DNA of 5,907 nucleotides from Ktedonobacterales bacterium. GTDB lineage: Bacteria > Chloroflexota > Ktedonobacteria > Ktedonobacterales > JACDGC01. The translations under genes were made by a program, and so were the position numbers. Location of the stretch: assembly GCA_013815535.1 (NCBI GenBank), contig JACDGC010000274.1, positions 1 to 5,907 on the forward strand, written 5' to 3'. This document shows, in pieces, positions 5,817 to 5,907 of the stretch. Within the stretch, counting starts at the first letter, position 1; each line of letters opens with the position of its first letter. The notes under the pieces are model-generated. The model saw nothing but the letters and a program-made list of their open reading frames with translations. It had not been told where the DNA came from and searched no databases.

Positions 5817-5907
5817 TTCCCACGTGGAACCTTGCGCGCTATCTTTCACCACGACCCCAAAGCGCTCGTCCAATTCACGACGCAAGCGGTCGGCTTCGGC
5901 CCAGTCC
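5808..5907 (-). CDS. cysS: Cysteinyl-tRNA synthetase, C-terminal fragment (cut by window edge)
   Basis: The minus strand from the right edge reads DWAEADRLRRELDERFGVVV, then KDSAQGSTWELT and a TAG stop at 5808-5810. This matches the conserved end of CysRS (A-D-x-(I/L)-R-x-E-L, then (K/E)-D-(T/S)-x-Q-G-(T/S)-x-W), part of the C-terminal anticodon-binding helical region. The enzyme charges tRNA-Cys in the cytoplasm; its catalytic domain lies beyond the window. Only 32 residues are visible, but the pattern is distinctive. The last 9 bases overlap the end of the convergent LarC-family gene (stop at 5814-5816). No terminator is visible at this junction. Confidence 0.85.
   Translation of the reverse strand, partial: DWAEADRLRRELDERFGVVVKDSAQGSTWELT

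Noticed and set aside
5816..5830. GTTCC-CACGT-GGAAC hairpin as a terminator for the larC/cysS junction
   Set aside because: The stem is only 5 bp, no T-tract follows on either strand, and it lies inside conserved cysS codons.

Overview
The window is ordinary, gene-dense bacterial chromosome of moderately high GC. I infer a Chloroflexota (Chloroflexi)-like bacterium from the general look of the proteins: a GTPase fused to a DUF697-type domain, a long RecN with a linker insertion, and a short LarC. No rRNA or other strong phylogenetic marker is present, so this is a guess.

Reading from left to right, bases 1-73 (minus) hold the first 24 codons of an IS630-like transposase that runs out of the window. 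The rest of its left end is squeezed between that start codon and the recN stop at 124-126. Next come three minus-strand genes, probably co-transcribed from right to left. A small GTPase with a C-terminal DUF697-like membrane or helical domain (3470-4558) is followed after 72 bp by a family 1 glycoside hydrolase (beta-glucosidase type, 2048-3397), and after 34 bp by recN (124-2013). Transcription of this group runs straight into the insertion sequence.

Upstream of the GTPase lies a tRNA-Ala(CGC) gene, also on the minus strand (4824-4899). It has a plausible promoter and a good intrinsic terminator (4761-4796) that separates it from the GTPase. The GTPase seems to have its own weak promoter in the gap, overlapped by a perfect GTGCGA-N5-TCGCAC inverted repeat.

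To the right, on the plus strand and divergent from the tRNA, is a LarC-family protein (5007-5816). It corresponds only to the N-terminal (LarC1) part of the nickel-pincer cofactor protein. Its stop codon overlaps the 3' end of a convergent cysS (cysteinyl-tRNA synthetase, minus strand, 5808-5907, C-terminus only), so no LarC2 half can follow. The larA, larB and larE genes are not in the window.

The genes do not form one pathway: they cover DNA repair, sugar hydrolysis, a GTPase of unknown role, tRNA/aminoacylation and a nickel cofactor protein. I found no CRISPR array, defence island or clearly new system. The most unusual points are the LarC1-only protein, the inverted repeat at the GTPase promoter, and the insertion sequence abutting recN with a hairpin over its transposase start codon.
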